Shown in pieces: positions 11,690-23,759 of a stretch of 64,000 nucleotides of DNA. The first letter of the stretch is position 1. Every line of letters starts with the position of its first letter. The notes under the pieces are model-generated. The model was not told the DNA's origin and ran no database searches. It was given only the letters and a program-made list of their open reading frames with translations. Both the position numbers and the translations under genes were made by a program. The DNA is from Alisma plantago-aquatica. Its lineage: Eukaryota > Streptophyta > Magnoliopsida > Alismatales > Alismataceae. Location of the stretch: positions 966,205,281-966,269,280 of the forward strand of contig OY856412.1 in the NCBI GenBank assembly GCA_963693085.1, read 5' to 3'.

Positions 11690-13090
11690 AAGGCATCAAA
11701 CGATCTTGACCTTTTTAGACCTCAAACGGTCTTGCACACTAAACCCCCAAACGCTCTTGAACTAACCTTGAAACTGTTTGGTGGTGTTGATCATTTGGTT
11801 TTGTTGACTTTGAAACCGTTTGGTAAAGTGCACACTCAAAACTGTTTGGTCATGAAGACCATTTGGTCATGAAGACCGTTTGGCCAAGTTGACTTTGAAA
11901 CTGCATGGACATAATCGTTCTTGAAACCGCATGAGCACCAAACAGTTTGAGATCGTTTGGTCCCAAACGGTCTTGAGACTGTTTGGTCCCAAACGGTCTT
12001 GAGACCGTTTGGACCCAAACGGTCTTGAGACCGGTTGGTCCAAACCATCTGAAAACCACATGGACCAAAAAGTGTCTCAACCACTTCAATTGAGTTGGGG
12101 TTTTCAAGGTTGAACCCCTCAATCGTTCATGCACTTGTTAGCCACTTATCAATTGAGTCAATTAGGTCAACCTTCAGCTTATTTGACCTTCAATTGACCC
12201 TCAATTGATCACCAATTAGGGCTTGGATCAATTGAATTAGGGTTTGGAATCGATTACCCTTCAACATGTTTCAACATGAGTCTAATGACATTGAAACCAT
12301 TGAACCATCATTCAATTTGGTCATGACCTGACCCCAAACGGTCTTGGGATCATTTGGATGACCTCCAAATGGTCTTCAGACCATTTTCTCAACTCAACAC
12401 CATAATCTAACTCAACCTATTAAGGTTTTATTCATTGATTTGATCATTAGGTCACTAATTGATTATACTTCAACTTGTTGCCTTTCAATCTTCAACCACT
12501 TAACCATGGTCAAACCCAGACCTCCAAATGGTCTTGGGATCATTGGGACATTCTCCAAATGTTCTGGAGACCGTTTCCCATTATTTCATCAAAAACCAAG
12601 ACATTCACTTAAGGGTTGAACCCTAGATTTGGTCACCAAATCAACATTTAATCAATTATCAACTTGTTATTATTGGACCCTCAATTGATCAACCCCACTT
12701 AACCCTAGACCTCCAAACGGTCTTGGGTTATTTCCAAATGGTCTTGAGACTGTTTGGGTGATCCCCAAATGGTTTTGAAACCGTTTGGGCTACTCAACCC
12801 AAACTTCAACATAATTGTATTATTGAAATCAGCAATAGACCCGATTATGGTTTAGGTGATTGATGTGCCTTCAATTGGTGATTTACTTGGAATTAGATGA
12901 TGATTTTTGGTAGGTGATTATTCCATATTGTTTAAAACAGACCTCCAAATGGTCAACGCCTAGTCAACTCATACAAATGGTCTTAAACTGTTTGCTTCTA
13001 TGCGGTTTGTGAAACCGTTTGCATTCAAACGGTTTGAAACTGTTTGCTCCCAAACGGTTTGGGAAACCATTTGTGCAAGAGGTGGAAGAC
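11690..13090 (-). repeat. Cluster of palindromic CCAAACGGTCT / AGACCGTTTGG repeats in the E1 LTR
   Basis: The 11-nt arms CCAAACGGTCT and AGACCGTTTGG recur dozens of times, alone or as inverted pairs separated by 2 bp. Three inverted pairs stand in tandem at a 26-bp period, at about 11963, 11989 and 12014. Related words continue to about 13090. On the minus strand this lies downstream of the TATA box at 13766, so it would be in the transcribed leader and could fold into hairpins. The homologous cluster at 30380-31830 has a different unit number. Confidence 0.85.
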
Positions 13091-13765
13091 CGTTTGCTAA
13101 AGAAAATTTGTGGATAAACTTTGGAATTAACGTCATCATCCTCTACCTCAAGAACATGGGCTGTTCTTCATGGAATTTCTAGAAAGAACACACAAAGGTG
13201 TCTAAGGAGGAAATATAAGCCATATTTATAAGAAAGAAGGATGCAATAGCAAAGATTAAGGGTTATAGTTATAAAACCCACCTCTAGGACTGATCTAGAG
13301 CTCCAAGCTTCGTATCTTTAATGGTGGCTTGAGCTCCAAAGGTTGTCCAAGATCCTTTCTTCAAGATTTGGATGGAGAAGATGGCTAGAACGAAGAGTTG
13401 TGTAAGAAAAACTAACAAACCAACCTTGTATTAGGGTTTCCTCCAAGAATTCGAGCTAGGTGATGATCAAAGCTTACCCAAACCAGCTTGGTCATCCTCC
13501 GCTATTCCAGAGCTTCCTCTTGGTCGGTCCAAAGCAAGAATATGAGAAATGAAACTAAGGGAAACGTTCCCTTGCTTTGTGGAAAAAGGGTGCTTATATG
13601 TTTTTGGATATTATCAAGGCAAAGAAAAAAAAGATAGTTATTTCTTTTACTTCTTAAACCCATCCACTCATGCTTTCTCCACCCTTGGCAAAATTTCTTC
13701 CTCCTTTTCACATGAAAAACCTCTCTCTTATCCAAGGTTAAAGGAAAAGAAACCATATGTCTTAA

Positions 13766-13781
13766 TAAGTTATATATATAT
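13766..13781 (-). promoter_or_regulatory. Probable TATA box of the E1 LTR
   Basis: Minus-strand CATATATATATAACTT lies about 530 bp inside the LTR from its U3 end at 14309. The same element, slightly shorter, is at about 32506-32516 in the other LTR. Position and conservation suit the U3 promoter; no start site can be mapped from sequence. Confidence 0.5.
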
Positions 13782-14311
13782 GAAAGGCCATTTTGCTTAA
13801 AACTTGGTTATTTAAATATTAAGGTTATCTTTCTTACTTGATCATTCAAATGAGGCGTCCCTCTCATTTTCTTTTCTCTACTTGATGCCAAGAAACATGA
13901 GAGATACTATAGAGGGTATATGTTTCATGTTGCACCCTACGTTTTGGGTAAATTGCACTTTACACCAAAACTAGGTTTTAAAGCACAAGGATTGCTCTGC
14001 AAGCTATATCTTGGTGCTCAAGCTTGTGGAATCCATAACACTACATCATATTCATTCTTATGATGTCTCAACATCAGAGGAACATCTTAAAATGTGTAAT
14101 TTACAAGTTAACCCCTATACTTGGGTAATTTGCACATTAGTCCATATTTAACAAAACAATATTACAACATTGTTAAAAAAGGACTAAAATATAAAATATA
14201 TGTTCCTCAGAAGCTTTAATTACGTTATACAAGATAATCACAAGCATCTAATCACATATTTAAGCAAAACACCTAGGGTTAGTACATAACTCAGGTCAGG
14301 GATGTTACAAA

Positions 14312-14327
14312 TTATCCACCCCTTACA
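14312..14327 (-). promoter_or_regulatory. Polypurine tract of E1
   Basis: On the minus strand TGTAAGGGGTGGATAATT runs directly into the LTR start TGTAACATCC. The AAGGGGTGGA core is the plus-strand primer for reverse transcription. Confidence 0.75.
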
Positions 14328-14358
14328 AGGATTTCGTCCCCGAAATCAACAAAACATA

Positions 14359-17300
14359 TTAAGAGAAAAGAGTAGGGTATTTCCTTCTCATCTCTTCCTC
14401 TAGTTCCCATGTGGCTTCTTCAACACCACGATGATTCCAGAGGACTTTCACAAGACTTACGTCTTTCTTTTTCAGCTTTTTAATTCTTTTATCAAGGATT
14501 GACATAGGTCCTTCCTCATAAGACACATCATCATTCAGTTATACTTCCATAGGTTGCAGAATTGATTCTGTATCGGGGTGACATTTCCTAAGCATGGAAA
14601 TGTGGAACACAGGGTGTAACTTTTGTAACTCTAGTGGTAACTTTAGCTTATAAGCTACTCTTCCAATCCGTTCAATGATTGGATAAGGTCCCATAAACCT
14701 AGGAGCTAACTTTCCTTTCCTTCCAAATCTAAGAACTCCTTTCCAAGGTGAGACCTTGAGGTACACTCTATCTCCAACCTAGAATTCTAAGGGTCTATGA
14801 TGCTTATCAGCGTAAGATTTCTGCCTATCCTGTGCAGTCTTTATCTGTTGTTGTATTACTTTAATCTTCTCAGTGGTCTGTTGCACAAGATCAGGACCTA
14901 AAAGTTGATATTCACTGGTTTCATACCAACATAGGGGTGATCTACAACATCTACCATATAAAGCTTCATAAGGTGCCATGTCAATGCTATGTTGATAGCT
15001 ATTGTTGTAGGCAAACTCTATCAAGCTTAGGTGCAGATCCCAACTCCCTGTAAACTAAAGAACACATGCTCTAAGAAATTCCTCCAAGGTCTGTATAGTC
15101 CTTTCTGATTGTCCATCAATCTGAGGATGAAAGGCTATACTAAACCTTAACTGTGTGCCTAAGGCTTTATTAAGTCGCTCCCAAAAATGATTCATAAACT
15201 GGGGACCTCTATCAGAAATAATGGTAACTGGGACTCCATGCAGCCGCATTATCTCATCAATATATAACCCTGCTAGTTTCTCAGCAGAATAGGTTGTTTT
15301 GACAGGCAAGAAATGTGTTTTCTTCGTCAACCTATCAACTATTACCCAAATGGAATCATGTCCTTTGGTTGTCCTGGGTAGGCCAACAACAAAGTCCATG
15401 GTTACATGGTCCCACTTCCACTACGGTATGGGTAAAGGTTGCATTATTCCTACAGGCTTCTAGTGTTCAGCTTTAACTTGCTGACACACATGACACCATA
15501 TAATGAACTCAGCAATGTCCTTTTTCATTCTAGGCCACCAATACATATCTTTTAGGTTTCGATACATCTTGGTGCTTCCTGGATGTATAGCATACATCGA
15601 AGAATGAGCTTCTTCCAGGACTAACTTCCGCAAGTTATCCACATCAGGTACTATCATTCTACCATGATAACAGGCTACTTGATCATCCGAGTCATGGAAA
15701 TCATCTCGTTTCTCATTACCATACTCTGATCTAATCAGTTGAACTGTAGCATCAACTTGTTGTGCTTCCTTGATCTGCTGTCTCAGAGTAGGTTTTATAT
15801 GCATCTCAGCTAACAACCCGGATAATAATGATACTTTTATCTGTACATTGTCTTGCCTTAAGGAGATAAGCATATCCCTCCTAGAGAACACCAAGGAATT
15901 TAGTTGTGCTCTATCTAAGGCTGGTGTTGTTGATTTCCTACTTAAAGCATCAACAACTACATTGGCCTTCCCTGGATGATAATCAATCGTATAGTCATAG
16001 TCCTTGATTAACTCCATCCAGCGGCGTTGCCTCATGTTAAGCTCGTGCTGAGAAAAGATATACATAAGGTTCTTATGGTCTGTGAAAATCTAGAATGTCT
16101 CTCCATAAAGATAGTGTCTCCAGATTTTCAAGGCATGAACTACAGTAGCTAGTTCTAGATCATGTGTCAGATAATTCTCCTTGAGTTTCTTAAGATGTCG
16201 AGAAGCAAAAGAAATCACTTGTTTATCCTGCATCAACACACATCCTAGTCCATTCTTAGAGGCATCACAGAAAACTATATACCCTTTCCCTTATTCAGGT
16301 AACACAAGCATAGGTGCACTTGTCAACCTCTCTTTCAACAACTGAAAAGATTTTTGACACTTGTCACTCCAGGAAAAAGGAACATCCTTCCTGGTCAACT
16401 TAGTCAAGGGTAAAGCTATAGAACTGAAGTTCTTAATGAACCTCCGGTAATAGCCTGCCAACCCTAAGAAACTACAGATCTCTGTCGGTGTCTTCGGCTG
16501 CACCCAAAGTAGAACAAATTCTACCTTTTTAGGGTCAACACGAATACCCGAGGCAGATATTACGTGTCCAAGGAAAGAAACTTCTGGCAACCAGAACTCA
16601 CACTTGCTTAACTTAGCATATAGCTTGTGTTCTCTTAGCAAAGTTAAATCCTGAAGAAGATGTTGTTCATGTTGCTGAGCATCCCTACTATAGATCAGGA
16701 TGTCATCTATAAAGACAACAACACACTGATCAAGAAAAGGTCGGAAGATTCTATTCATGAGTTCCATAAATGCAGCTGGTGCATTTGTTAGTCCAAACGA
16801 CATAACTGTGAACTCATAGTGACCATACCTCATCCTAAAGGCAGATTTAGGTATGTCACTATCCTTAATACGGAGTTGATGATATCCTAACCTCAAGTCT
16901 ATCTTTGAGAAGATGGTTGCACCACACAACTGGTCAAAGAGATCATCAATCCTCGGAAAAGGATACTTATTCTTTATTGTTACTTTATTTAATTGTCTGT
17001 AATCAATGCACAACCGCATTGATCTGTCTTTCTTCTTAACAAAGAGGACCGAAGCACCCCAGGGTGAAGTACTTGGTCAGATGAAACCCTTCTCAAGCAA
17101 CTCTTGCAGTTGTTTCTTGAGTTCTGCCATCTCAGCAGGCTCCATCCAATATGGTGTTTGTGTTATAGGTTGCGTATGTGGGATTAAATTGATCTCAAAA
17201 TCAATTTCTCGAGGCGGCGACACACCTGGAAGTTCTTCAGGAAATACATCTTCAAATTCCCTGACTACAGGAACTTCGGCAGGGTTAGGACTATCCATGG

Positions 17301-19017
17301 TAGTATCTACCACATGGGCCAAGAACGCATAACATCCTTGCCTCATCAGCTTCTCAGCAACCATAGATGACACAAGATAGGTGGGTATAATCTTTCTCTC
17401 TCCTTGAAAGATCCATGTGTCACTATCATCAGCAAACATAGCTTGCTTGGATTCACAATCCAAAACAACCTTATACCTTTCTAAGATATCCATCCCAAGG
17501 ATTATATCAAATCCATGCATCTCAAGTGGTATAAGATCCACTTGAATGTGATGTTCAGAAAAGAAGAGAATGCAGGGAGAACATACCTCCTGTAACACAG
17601 CAGATCCCATCAAGGGAGTTTCTAATAACAAACTATCTGCTCTATGGCTTATAGTCAGATCGCAGTCAAGAATCACTTTTCGAGTGATAAAGGAGTGCGT
17701 AGAACCCAGATCAATTAAAACAGATACAACACAAGATGTAGACATATCATAATATAACAATTCCATCTGACCTGTCACAACCCAAGGGTTGATCACTACA
17801 TCAGGTGGATTCATCGCGTAGAATCTTGACGTCGCATGTGGTTGATTCGGTGCTCGTTGAATAGGTGTCGATGATCCATCTTGGGACGCTTGTCCACGTC
17901 CTCTAGTTTTACCTGTAAAATGTCACCTTTGAGATCCTTGCTGACTCTGCCTTTGAGGTTGAGTTACACTCACTTCTCTGGTTCTACAATCTTTCATCAG
18001 ATGTCCCATCTTTCCACATATATAACAACTTCTGTTCAGTTGTTGTGGTCTGGGTGGTCCTGTAACTGACATAGATGCTGAACTACGAGCTCCTTCTAGT
18101 GGTAAACTTCTTCCTCTACCCCTATTCGACGTCCACTATGCTTGGGTATTGGATCTAGGTGGTGGTGTAGGTACAGAAAACCTAGGTTTCTTAAAACCTT
18201 TAGATGAAGATCCTTGGAACTGGGGATACATCCTCTTGTTTTGGGTCTATCTCTTATCTGCTATAGACCTCTCTACCCTTCTGACAAACTCCACAAAGGT
18301 GGCAAACCTCTCCCTATTCTCCATAGAAGACACAGGAGTAGTCAACTCAGCGTTTAACCCTTTCTCAAAATGCCTAATCCTTTCTTCATCTGTGGTTGCC
18401 ATGTGCGGAAAGAACCATAAAAGCTCCATGAACTTAGCCTCGTACTCACTAATGTTCATTGTACCTTGTCTTAACCTATCAAACTGAGAGATTTTCTCAT
18501 CCAGAAACGTCTTAGGGAAATATCTGTTGATAAATTTCCGTCAAAAAACTTCCCATGCAATCTCCACACCTAGCCTCTTCTGTTCTTCCATGGTCTACCA
18601 ATGACCAACACTCCCCTTGAGAAGATAAACAACATGTCTAACTTTCTCAGCTTCTCGGATATTCAGGGTTCTAAAGGCCTTCTCTAGTTCAGTTAACCAC
18701 AAGTTAGCATCTGCTGGGTCAACTGTTCCCACATACTCTGTGGCTCCAACTCGGTGAAGTCATTCCAATGTCTTGCCGATTCCTTGTCCTTCAGGATGGG
18801 TAGGTGCCCTAGGTGCATGTATAGGCATCCTATCAGTCATATGTGTCATGGCAGTCATAAACTTCCCAAACATGGCTTGGACGGCTGGGTTTCCCATGTC
18901 AGTTGGATTGAACTGGGGTGGTTCAGGCACAGGTTATTCTATTTCTGGATTTCTTGCACCTCTTCTGGGTGTAGCAGCACTACTCTCTGCAACATATTCC
19001 TCGTGTGGTCCAGACAT
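14359..19017 (-). pseudogene. E1 gag-pol polyprotein, one frame with about fifteen stop codons
   Basis: The ATG at 19015-19017 begins MSGPHEEYVAESS, and all later domains lie in the same frame for 1553 codons. A gag domain with EYEAKFMELL and HFEKGLNAEL comes first (about residues 80-290). A CCHC zinc knuckle CYICGKMGHLMKDC follows at 17986-18027. The protease-like LIDLGSTHSFI is at about residue 436. The reverse transcriptase has FIDDILIYS at 16713 downward, and RNase H has TDHKN and DALSRK. The integrase has the H-H-C-C part ([12 protein letters not shown]) and MDFVVGLP, ISDRGPQF and YEALYGRCCRSPLCW. A chromodomain-like end (KVLWNHRGVEEATWELEE) lies near 14400. In-frame stops include 17077, 16291, 15460, 15055, 14779 and 14539 (lower coordinate of each codon). 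Where the usual residue is known they derive from CAG, CAA, CGA or TGG. No frameshift is needed. It would make capsid and the replication enzymes if intact; this copy cannot. Confidence 0.93.
17986..18027 (-). other. CCHC zinc knuckle of E1 gag
   Basis: CX2CX4HX4C spacing is exact in CYICGKMGHLMKDC (residues 331-344 of the polyprotein). This is the nucleocapsid RNA-binding motif. All four metal ligands are present although stops lie on both sides. Confidence 0.9.
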
Positions 19018-19133
19018 CCTTAATCTTATCTTCTCCTACCGATGAGCAGAAGACACTATCAGATATACTGGAAGACACTAGAATAGACTCAACAACCTAA
19101 TACCTATGTCTCTGTAGACTCAACGAACCTAGA

Positions 19134-19145
19134 GCTCTGATACCA
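19134..19145 (-). promoter_or_regulatory. E1 primer-binding site (initiator-Met tRNA)
   Basis: Minus-strand TGGTATCAGAGC is a perfect 12-base complement to the 3' end of plant initiator-Met tRNA. It lies six bases inside the LTR end at 19152. It primes minus-strand DNA synthesis. Confidence 0.92.
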
Positions 19146-21518
19146 CTAATTTGTGACGATGCGTCTCGGGAAAACAAGATCAACGAATGCGGAAGCGATT
19201 AATTAGCAGCGGAATTATGGAAAATCACTAAAAATTAAAACTTTTTGTAAAAAGATCTTCAAACGGTAAAACTTTTTTCATAAAGAAACATGATAAGTTA
19301 TTTACAAACTGATCCTTTAGTACATCTCTGTAATGTCATATCTCGAGGTTACAACCATCAACTGCCCTGTTAACTATACAAGGCAAGATACAAAAGTCTC
19401 GAGGTATTAAGCCAAAAATCTCAGATCTATCTTTAAACATCTACTGACTCCTAGGACCTGAGAGTACAGAGACGACACATAGGAAAATCTATCTATAAGA
19501 CTTGACAGACAGTGTCTCCACCTGAGGATCATTGTTGTCCCTGATGTTGCGGCTGCTGCTGTTACTATTGCTCACCCACTAATGGGTTCCTTCGTCCACG
19601 GCATCTACCTAAAAATTTGAATCCCACGAGGGTGAGACAATTGTATAATTGTCCCAGCGAGAGTTAAAACTCTCCGCCAGAAGCATTGTTATTGCAATAA
19701 TGAAATAACATTAAGCAGTAGAACTATAAACATTCAACAACAGGTTTAGCATTGTGTAAACTAGGTGAAGCAACCTCCTTTTAAGCAATCATTTCAATTA
19801 TAACTTAATTGAATGAAAAGACATATAACAATAAGGAATATGAAGAACATGTATAGTAGTTATTTAATTAGAGCACTATAATAATTGTAACATCAATCAT
19901 TGTTTCTCGTAGTTTAACCTAAGAAAATATGCTACACGGCTGATTATATTTTACAAACATTTTTATGCCCTGAGGAGATGAGTTACACCTCTCATACTCC
20001 AACCGACCATTACGAAATCGCAATCGGTACCATACATAGGTCATTAGAAGAGTCGGATTCCTATGACCTCATCCTCCTTAGTCAGTATGAGGAACAACAT
20101 GCAAGACATCTTATGTCTCTACCATAATAGCTTCCCAGGGTATTTTGGCAACTTCACTATTAGAGTTACAGTGGCGTTCTGTACTCTCTTCGCCATCGAG
20201 GGATTTCTTATTTATCTCACATCGATGCGGCATTAACAACATCATCGGGAGATTAGTGATACATCATCCCGACATAAACATATAATGAAGGATTGAGAGA
20301 TTAAAGGTACATCTTAAATCAAATCCTACATTAGGACGTAAGGATATTCACATCCATAACCCCCACATACTCAAAAGTATGCTCTCCAGGAGTTCCCTTA
20401 GGAAAACCGGTTTCACCATCATTTAACTTCTGACAATGATGGATCTATGGTTAGGGCTCTACATGATATCATTATACTTGATTATTTAAGTACATTATGG
20501 CATTCTTTTAGCATCAGGCATGTTTTCAAACATAAACCCATAATTCAACTGCTATAAAGAAAGAGTACTAATCATATCAAGTTTATATCACATATTGTTA
20601 ACACTAGAATATCAATTCCTAATCATCTCATCATTGTGATTCAAGAATATGGGTGTTCAAACCCTTAGATCATCAAAACACTTGTTACCAAGTAACATAT
20701 TGATGATTTGATGACAATGCAGATATTTCTCATGGCTTATACAACCTATCAATCTCATATGTTACCCCTTACTAGGCAACATAGCATGTCATTATTTTCA
20801 AAGCTTATAAAGTGCTTTCAATGAATATGACATCATAACTCCTACCTGGCTATGATCACTTCTTGATAAAGACCTGCATGAATAACACAATTGATAACAT
20901 GCATATTATATCTATATCAGCAAAATACAGAGATAACCTTTCAATTCAAGGGTTGTACCACTATGCCCTTAATAGGGTTAGGTTTTCCCCATTCAATTCA
21001 GTTAGGGTTATTCAACCCCTATAGCTAAATTAGGAATAGTGATTCCTTATTTCATACTTAAATCATAGAGTTTCATGCTTAAAAGCATATCCCATAATTA
21101 GGGTTTACTATTCATATTACATCACATTACCCTAGATTAGGGTTTACTATTCATATCACATCACATTACCCTAGATTAGGGTTTACTATTCACATTACAT
21201 CACATTAATTAAGATCATACCATCATCATGTATGAGGATTACTTCCATTAATTCCCTCAAATTAGGTTAAGATTCATTAATCATCATAATTAGGGTTTCC
21301 ATGATCTCACTATGAAGGATCATACCCTAATTGGACATATACATACATATTGAAGATCTATTATTTGATTCTCATTCATATATGGAGTCTTCTCTCTCCT
21401 CTATCTATTAGATGATGTTTACATCTCATATGATTCGGCTAAGTCAATTCAATATTGACATCATGGGTTGTGTCATTACTATTGTGGTCATTAAGATTCA
21501 CTTAATCAAAGGGTATTG

Positions 21519-21523
21519 GTTAC
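21519..21523. other. Target-site duplication of E2, left copy (GTTAC)
   Basis: GTTAC at 21519-21523 precedes TGTTACGACC and recurs at 30270-30274 after GGTTATAACA. The uninterrupted E1 LTR at about 11547 carries the site once (TTGGTTACTCTATCC), which proves the insertion point. Confidence 0.93.
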
Positions 21524-23736
21524 TGTTACGACCCCACCTCCCGATAACCCCCAATTAAGGGAGACCGAGAGGTCGAAGCCGCACCCATGACTTCCGGATC
21601 AAAGGTTCAGCAATTAACTAAGAATAATTATCAAATTTTAACATACTATACTGAAAGCTGTAAGAAAATAAAATTTTGCATACCTTTTGAAAACTTGGAT
21701 CTCTAAACTTCTATCCACACCGATACTAATTTATCTAATCCTCCTTTGCACTTTAATTCTCATTTATTAACAACAGGTTAATATCATCTTGAATTATCCA
21801 TTGAATAACATTAAATCCATCTATCATCAAATCTAAGGGTTTTTCATTAATTGAATCATTAAAGATGATAGCTTCATCATATTTATGTACATAATCTTCA
21901 AATTAAACTAATTACGTACAAACATCATCCTTTTCGATCTTAATGTACTTTTTTACAGTTAAGAGGTTAATATCAACTCTTATGATTCATTAAACCCTAT
22001 TAAACACTTTATTTACTTCAAAATAGGGTTCCATAAGAATTAAAACATTAAAGATGATTACTTCCATTACTTTTCAGTTTGCAATTAGAATCAAACTTCA
22101 AACATAATTTATTTGGGTTCCTCTCGTTCTGAGGATCAATTTTTATATAAAACTTGTTTTAATCCGAGTTACGAATCATGAGATATGATTTTTGCAATAA
22201 AACACTTACCACAACCAATGAGATTGCACCACCTCATCTCGGCCATACAACGTTGCTTTGGAGAACATTTTGATTTTACTATTTTGCCCCTAGGTAAGTT
22301 GCGCGCGCCTTTAGCCCGCGGAGGGCATTCTCATCTAAAACGCCTCCTCCCTTCTTCTACCTCCTGCAACCCGAAGCTGCCGCCCTAGCCACCGCGAGCA
22401 GACCTAGGGGTGGCCCTTGCTCTTAGTTCCAGACCCGAAACTCACTGGAGATCATCTCTCTGCCTCCGCCGCCCTTGGCTGCGCTTGCAGAGCTCCCAAT
22501 CCACGGCCGTGGTGGCCGAATACGGGCCTGGATGTTGTGCTTACCGCAGCACGACTTGCAGGTTTGCCGACCGTTTTGAACGGGTACAGAAGCAAAGGAA
22601 AGGTGGCTGGATACCCCAGGCCTCTGGGTTTGCGTCGAGCCCTTGTCACTATCCACTGCACCTGCTAGTTGTCCCCAAGAAAACCCCATGTTTTCTTGAT
22701 TAGGGTTAGCACGGAAAGAAGAAGGAGGAGAGGTTAGATTGCGTGGGATCTCTCCCTGGACCTCAACCAGGGTTTTATCCTTTTATATAGGGTGGAGTAT
22801 GAATCCCTAAGGCGTGTCCCATGAGGACTCAAGTCCCAACTCAAAAGGAAATACACTTTCCTTGGTTATGAAGCAACCATCTCTCTCTCTCTTCATTAAA
22901 TTTTATTCCTTGATATTCCTTGTTGCATGGATCTTTAGGAATTCGAAATTCCTCTTTCTTATCCTTTCTTTAATCTTGCTCTTTAATCCATTATGACGAA
23001 TTTCTATTTTCTTTTAATAGAATTTACTTCCTTTTTCACAAGGCCACCGAAACATCAATAAAGTATCATATTATCTTTTATTCTCCAAATTTTTGGTATT
23101 TTCTCTTTCCTTCATTGGGGATCGTTGTACCCCAAGAACTATATTATTTCGAAATTACTTTTTATTGGATACTTATTATCCTTCTAGATGCATCTTGTCA
23201 CATTATCTTGTTTATTTCTCATTAAAATATCTCTTTTTGAGGATTTCTCTTTATTTCTCTTTTGTTTTCCTCATTGATATTCCTTTTATCATTAGGAATC
23301 CTTGTAACACGAAATTCCACAAAGGATCACTCCATTATACATTTTCCCACTTATTTCCAACATTTTAACAATATTTTCAATTTCTTTCTTACTGAACAAT
23401 GGTTGATTAATCATTTCTTTTCTTATTGCTTTCTTTTTGCAACTTTTGACTTCTTGGAACCCAAAGAACCAAAGAGGCACGAAATCCTCTTTGGATTTTC
23501 CTTCTAGAGGTTTCTACATATTTCTTTTCTGAAAACAAATTCAATTATCCATTTACTAATTGTATTTCGTTGTTATTGGGCCCAAAAGCCAATAAAGCCC
23601 ATTAAGCAACCAATCGAGGCTATTGTGAAGGGAATCCATTTATTCAAAACAAATCATATCATTAATTGTTCAATTATCTTTAATATGAGAAATTACATCT
23701 CTCACTATTTGAACCCAAAAAATTGGGGTTATAACA
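21524..23736 (-). repeat. E2 downstream (3') LTR
   Basis: TGTTACGACCCC...GGTTATAACA, matching 28056-30269 along its whole length. It contains a GC-rich island at about 22230-22740 in an AT-rich background. A TATA box on the minus strand stands directly upstream of the island. The open frames in the island (both strands) are conserved only because the LTRs are copies; no protein family was recognised. Confidence 0.93.
22781..22790 (-). promoter_or_regulatory. TATA box of the E2 LTR
   Basis: Minus-strand CTATATAAAA, within CCACCCTATATAAAAGG, faces the GC-rich island. The same sequence is at 29313-29322 in the other LTR, which is the copy that would drive E2 transcription. Confidence 0.65.
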
Positions 23737-23757
23737 TCCTTCCCCTCTTATAGGAAT
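23737..23757 (-). promoter_or_regulatory. Polypurine tract of E2
   Basis: Minus-strand AAGAGGGGAAGGA abuts the LTR start TGTTATAACC at 23736. Just upstream, TTTTGAGGACAAAATTCC is the usual end of gypsy pol genes of this group. Confidence 0.8.
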
Positions 23758-23759
23758 TT

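Larger units (their letters stand above)
9183..14309 (-). repeat. E1 downstream (3') LTR
   Basis: 5127 bp, starting TGAGACGATG and ending GATGTTACA on the plus strand, so TG...CA ended. It aligns throughout with the other LTR (19152-21523 joined to 30275-33041). Differences are mostly single bases plus a few repeat-number changes near 11.85 kb and 12.0 kb. The first 2.5 kb holds no reading frame of note. It includes a 39-bp tandem repeat with telobox-like TAGGGTTTA at 11132-11243. Confidence 0.92.

Noticed and set aside
11963..12037. Regularly spaced palindromes suggestive of a CRISPR array
   Set aside because: The setting is a plant LTR, the units are contiguous without unique spacers, and no cas-like gene exists.
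11836..12134. Minus-strand frames with repeated RSQDRLGPN-type peptides
   Set aside because: They are translations of the palindromic AAACGGTCT tandem repeats, open in all three frames.
22410..22703. GC-rich open frames in E2 LTRs on both strands, repeated at 28942-29269
   Set aside because: Overlapping frames on both strands in GC-rich DNA are expected by chance, and the two LTR copies disagree on frame lengths. No family was recognised.
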